Assembly: GCA_029531795.1 (NCBI GenBank)
Contig: JAPEIS010000012.1
Location: 2,294,001 to 2,358,000 of the forward strand
Direction: 5' to 3'
DNA from: Sclerotinia nivalis
Taxonomy: Eukaryota; Ascomycota; Leotiomycetes; Helotiales; Sclerotiniaceae
DNA: 64,000 bases
A program made the translations under genes and the position numbers. Below the pieces are notes generated by a model, which saw only the letters and a list, made by a program, of their open reading frames with translations, did not search any database and was not told the origin of the DNA. Shown piece by piece: positions 60,660 to 64,000 of this stretch. Positions within the stretch are counted from its first letter, which is position 1. Each line of letters starts with the position of its first letter.

Positions 60660-61198
60660 CTTGAAGATTTTGTGTGAGGAAATGAGGGTAGATTTGGAGA
60701 CAGTCGGGTCGGGATAGAAGTGAAAGAATAAAGAAGAGGGGGGAAGACAATCACGCAATCGAAATCATTGGATCGTCGCCATTGACAAGGTCAACCCGCT
60801 ACCGGTGCACTATAATTTTCTCTGCCCCGCACTACACATAAAGTTGACAAATGCATGAGATGTTGCTACATGGTGGGGGTATTGAATCACGTGTTTGTTG
60901 TTTTCGACTATATTTCAGGGGAAAGTAATTAATTTCTTGCATTTGTTACGAGGTGTTATGGATGGGTGAACGTGGGAATTTGTGTGATATTTGGGACTGG
61001 AAATCGGGAGTTTGTGCTGGTATGAAATATGGTCATGAAATTATATCGTTCTATTCGAGTAGTCTAAAAGTGATATCTAGATCTCACACTTCTTGTCTAA
61101 TCGTATATCCGGACCCAGAAAACTTAACGTGGATCCGCCTTCTATATTTGACATTTCTCATCCCTTCTGTCCTTCGACTGAACATGCGTTCCTCTGAT
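60660..61198. other. Intergenic, promoter of the APS kinase gene
   Basis: 540 bp between two minus-strand genes. It contains CCGCTACCGGTGC and CACGTG-like ATCACGTGTTTG at about 60888-60897. CACGTG is the core recognised by Cbf1-type bHLH regulators of sulfur genes, so it is a candidate control site for the kinase. Confidence 0.4.
60889..60894. promoter_or_regulatory. CACGTG E-box upstream of APS kinase
   Basis: CACGTG lies about 230 bp upstream of the APS kinase ATG. In yeast this core is bound by Cbf1 at sulfur-assimilation promoters. The link here is by analogy only. Confidence 0.35.
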
Positions 61199-62212
61199 TT
61201 ATGTAGCCGGGTATATTCTAGCCATCATCTAAAAACTCATTAGCATTTATGACAACATTATCACAGCCCTTTGAACTCACCTTGGCCTGTCTAGGCTCAA
61301 TAAATAGGGCACTCCCCTCACATAAAACTTTCGGCGTCTCTCCCTCCCCAACTAAAGTCTCAATTCTTCCCTCAACCCAAGCCTTTCTTCCTTCTACTTT
61401 TGTAGTCTCCGCCCTTAACACAACAAATGTATTCGCAGGCGTGGGGGCCCTATAATTGACCGTCAAAGTAGCCGTCATACCAATTCTATTTGGCAATGCT
61501 CCAAAACAACATCGTCCTAACCCCTCATCTAACATTGTAGCTAGAAATCCTCCATGTACAATGGTTGGATGTCCACATAGATCTTCTCCCAGGTAGGAGA
61601 TCGACACGAGGGATTTACCTCCTGCTTCAGTCCATACATATGGCGGCACTTGAACACGTCCGGGTCCCATCAATGTTCCACCTGTAAGATTATGCCCTCT
61701 TTGTGATTCAGGGATTTTCAAATGTGGCCTTGATTCTGTGATCTCAGGTCGAGATCGTAATTCTTTTACGAGTGGATGATTGTTTATGTATGCTTCGACT
61801 TCCAGAGATTTTGCATCGGTTGCTGTGTATAACTTGATGGATTCCTCATCGGATGGAGGATTGAGTATGGCATTGGCGGCTTTGAAAGCTGGGTAGGCAG
61901 CTATTGAGAAGCCTACGGATGTGAAGACGATGGCTATTCCAAAGAAAGTGAGAGTTCGTAAAAGAAAGGAGGGTTGTGGAGGTGGAGGAATAGTAGCTGG
62001 AGCGCCAGGTTAGCTAAATCTCTTGAAGAGAGAACGGGAAAGAACCTACTCTCCGCATTACATAATCGACGAGCTGCAGTAAACGTTCTGGAAGAAGAGA
62101 ACAGGGACGTATTTCTCAATGCTGCTCCACGGCATTGTGCAATTCCTGAAGTGCGACTTACAGCTCGATATATTCCAGCTCGAGACTGTAAGAACTGACG
62201 AGAGAAAGACAT
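61199..62212 (-). CDS. Mitochondrial hotdog-fold thioesterase (THEM4/PaaI-like)
   Basis: Three exons on the minus strand: 62212-62050, 61996-61281 and 61228-61199. The introns of 53 nt (GTAGGT donor, GCTAAC branch) and 52 nt (GTGAGT donor, CTAAT branch, TTTTTAG acceptor) give 302 residues. If the last intron is retained, the frame ends at 61218 instead (313 residues). The start is the ATG at 62212, which opens a basic, Ser/Arg-rich mitochondrial presequence (MSFSRQFLQSRAGIYRAVSR). One membrane segment lies at about 64-88 (LLRTLTFFGIAIVFTSVGFS). The thioesterase 4HBT domain contains LGEDLCGHPTIVHGGFLATM (HGG at about 202-204), the conserved start of the central helix, then MTATLTVNYRAPTPANTFVV. 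It should hydrolyse acyl-CoA at the mitochondrial membrane. The acyl chain is not known. Confidence 0.85.
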
Positions 62213-63102
62213 CTGAAGTTGTGCTATTTTAAAACCTATGATCTTTGCATGCTGATACAAAAAAGAGAAATGGGCAACTGCAACTGCAAGTAAAACTTCT
62301 TACACTGAACGTCAACTATCAAGTATTATCTGGTTTACTGTAGTGCAAACTAGCCGAGGATCAATTCCGACTTGGCCCCACAAAATTCGGGGATTCTGTT
62401 TTACCGAAATCTTATCTTATCTTGCCAGAACTAACTTTAAACTCGAGGGCTAGCTGTCTACACTAGTGAATTAGGTACGTATTGAAATATTTCGTACCTG
62501 CTTAAGTTTGAACTAGAGTTAATTGATATCTCTGACGGCGTAAAACCCTAAGCGGTGTTAGAATGAGGATATTTATTCGACCTTGTGAATGGATAATGTG
62601 GTGTAATGTAGCAAATTCCAATCACGCTATGCTCAACGACGTCACCTCGTGTCCATAAACAACCCAAAATAGAGCTCCATTTTGAAAGTTCGTTCTGTAT
62701 ATTTCAAAAGGGACTTTTTATCAATTGTCACCCAATCACACTCATCATGTGTGCATTCTGGCACGCCGAGAAGGGTACAGCCAAGCAGGCCAACACCTGT
62801 TTTTTGAATGATGCATAATGATAAACAACAAAGCCCCTCATTTTATGCAGTTCCAGCTACCCCTGTGTGACTTCAAACCAACAACTTATAAAATGGGACC
62901 CCTCTTCCCACCAACCGATCATTTCATCTTGATGTATTCACTCCAGCTTCACAACAGTATTGTATATATCTGACTTGTGCTCTAACTCTCACTCTCCAAT
63001 ATCTTCCACATCTTGCAAAAAGTAAAGTCCTTAACAAGCACAACGTCAAAGTCATCAAATCAAACAAGACAATCAATCCGTCGATCCGTCGATCCATTCA
63101 CC
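62213..63102. promoter_or_regulatory. Divergent intergenic region
   Basis: 890 bp between the minus-strand thioesterase and the plus-strand small gene, so it serves both. It has TATAAAA at 62887-62893 and then a long CT/CA-rich leader with no ATG close to the start at 63103. No other element was identified. Confidence 0.5.
62887..62893 (+). promoter_or_regulatory. TATA box candidate for the 63103 gene
   Basis: TATAAAA in CTTATAAAATGGGACCCC, about 210 bp before the ATG, followed by a pyrimidine-rich leader. This pattern suggests a strongly or inducibly expressed gene. Confidence 0.45.
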
Positions 63103-63606
63103 ATGGCTACCGCAGAAACCGTCCAACTTGGCCCAATACATGCACCAAAAGAAGACAGTATCGTCGCCTTCAACAAGATCGAAACTGAACTCAAGAAAAA
63201 GCTTCAACATCTCCGTCACGAAACCAATAGTTCGTCCTATCCCCCCTCTCCCCCCTCCCTGCCACAACTCCAAAACTAACCCTTTACCCACCTCGTAGAA
63301 CACGAAGCTCAATACTTCGCCCCCATATCCCACGTCTCAGACCACTCCCTCACCTCCTTCGACTCCTCCTCCTTAAAATTCGTCCGCGTAGCTAACAGCG
63401 CCTATGGATTGCACCTCCTAGGCAAAGTCCTCATCCCCGAAACAGAGGACAAATATTTCATGTTCCGTGCTTTTATTCCTGGAGACTCTGATACCGCAAA
63501 GCTTCATTGTATTCATATGGAGGAAAAGGATGTTGGAGGTGAGGAGGGAAAGATGTTTAGGGCTATTTTTGAGGAGAATGATGAATTGGATTGGTTTGAT
63601 GAGTAG
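63103..63606 (+). CDS. Small conserved-looking protein, unknown function
   Basis: Two exons, 63103-63229 and 63299-63606, with a 69-nt C-rich intron (GTTCGT donor, AACTAAC branch, TCGTAG acceptor). Product 144 residues. The ATG at 63103 has a good context (CACCATGGC). A longer in-frame start at 63013 uses a non-ATG codon. The protein has an amphipathic helix (EDSIVAFNKIETELKKKLQH) and a joined segment KHEAQYFAPISHVSDHSLTS. A strand-rich core follows (LKFVRVANSAYGLHLLGKVL, DKYFMFRAFIPGD, KLHCIHMEE) and a very acidic end (FEENDELDWFDE). No signal peptide or membrane segment. I do not recognise the family. The TATA box and leader suggest regulated expression. Confidence 0.7.
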
Positions 63607-63929
63607 AGAGGACAGGAAATGAATGATATTGGCACGTTCGGATTAAGGGTTATGATGGATGAGGAGTTTATGGGCCTACAATGAACAGTATTCGAGACAA
63701 TCAAGGTGTAGAGGTTCCATTTCTGTGAACCTTTTTCAAGGCTGTATTTGAGATCAGGATATTTCAGTCAATCATTACGCTTTTTTTACTCGGATTTTTA
63801 GCATGGGTATAACTGATTTATTTCATCCCAAAAATACTCATACTGACTACCGACAACATCTTCACATAGCTCTCGTCGCGGTATACACGAGCATTTTACA
63901 TCTCTTCTCACATCTCTAACATTACTCCT
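63607..63929. other. Short intergenic region between converging genes
   Basis: About 320 bp that probably holds two 3' ends. Nothing else was recognised. Confidence 0.4.
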
Positions 63930-64000
63930 TTATTTTCCCTTTCCCATACCCATATCCTCATCTCCATCATTATCCAGCATAGCGGCATAATCCTCTGCAC
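63930..64000 (-). CDS. C-terminal end of a minus-strand gene (partial)
   Basis: Read on the minus strand, the window edge gives AEDYAAMLDNDGDEDMGMGK followed by GK and TAA at 63932-63930. The acidic, Met/Gly-containing tail is unlike the surrounding AT-rich non-coding DNA and could be the last 22 residues of a gene lying beyond 64000. It is too short to name. Confidence 0.35.
   Translation of the reverse strand, partial: AEDYAAMLDNDGDEDMGMGKGK

Overview
This window looks like nuclear DNA of a filamentous ascomycete, most likely a leotiomycete of the Botrytis/Sclerotinia type. Genes have one to four short introns (mostly 47-62 nt) with GTATGT/GTAAGT-like donors and CTAAY/CTRAY branch points a few bases before the acceptor. 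Intergenic DNA is AT-rich and full of short tandem repeats. The proteins are typically fungal (Oms1-type methyltransferase, Hnm1-type permease, MpaB-like ER oxygenase, M35-like secreted protease). The species assignment is an inference from style and protein families, not from a search.

Layout: a TMF/Sgm1-type golgin (163-2920) is followed by a 3.7-kb gap. Next comes a divergent pair of secreted proteins: a Ser/Thr-rich wall or secreted protein (6644-7771, minus) and an HEMMH metalloprotease (8549-9749, plus). A coiled-coil caspase-like gene that may be decaying (10098-11571) leads into a compact plus-strand cluster: an RS/KR-rich nuclear protein, an OMS1-like mitochondrial methyltransferase and a choline/amino-acid permease (12263-17787). 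RAD10/ERCC1 lies at 20317-21456. A stop-riddled coiled-coil relic occupies 21960-23777, and a minus-strand F-box gene 26469-28236. VPS37 (33420-34391) sits between two gene-free tracts of more than 5 kb. A broken GMC oxidoreductase (39810-41994, minus) is followed by a conserved fungal protein of unknown role (46467-47567), an MpaB/rubber-oxygenase-family protein (48887-50364) and a 1.5k-residue acidic unknown protein (51230-55891, minus). After a gene fragment at 57443-58003 come VMA5 (plus) and the APS kinase MET14 (minus), which are convergent, then a mitochondrial hotdog thioesterase (minus), a small unknown protein (63103-63606) and the C-terminal end of a further minus-strand gene.

The genes do not form one pathway: most are housekeeping (Golgi tethering, ESCRT-I, DNA repair, V-ATPase, sulfate assimilation, mitochondria). 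The accessory part is the secreted pair, the caspase-like gene, the GMC relic, the MpaB-like enzyme and the long acidic protein. I found no rRNA, convincing tRNA, CRISPR array or intact transposon. The most notable observations are the several coding relics whose stops look like C-to-T transitions, several introns of a length divisible by three that are invisible to a simple reading-frame scan, a 9-base word repeated in intergenic DNA, and the unrecognised acidic protein with a Cys-rich core. I did not find a clear new biological system.
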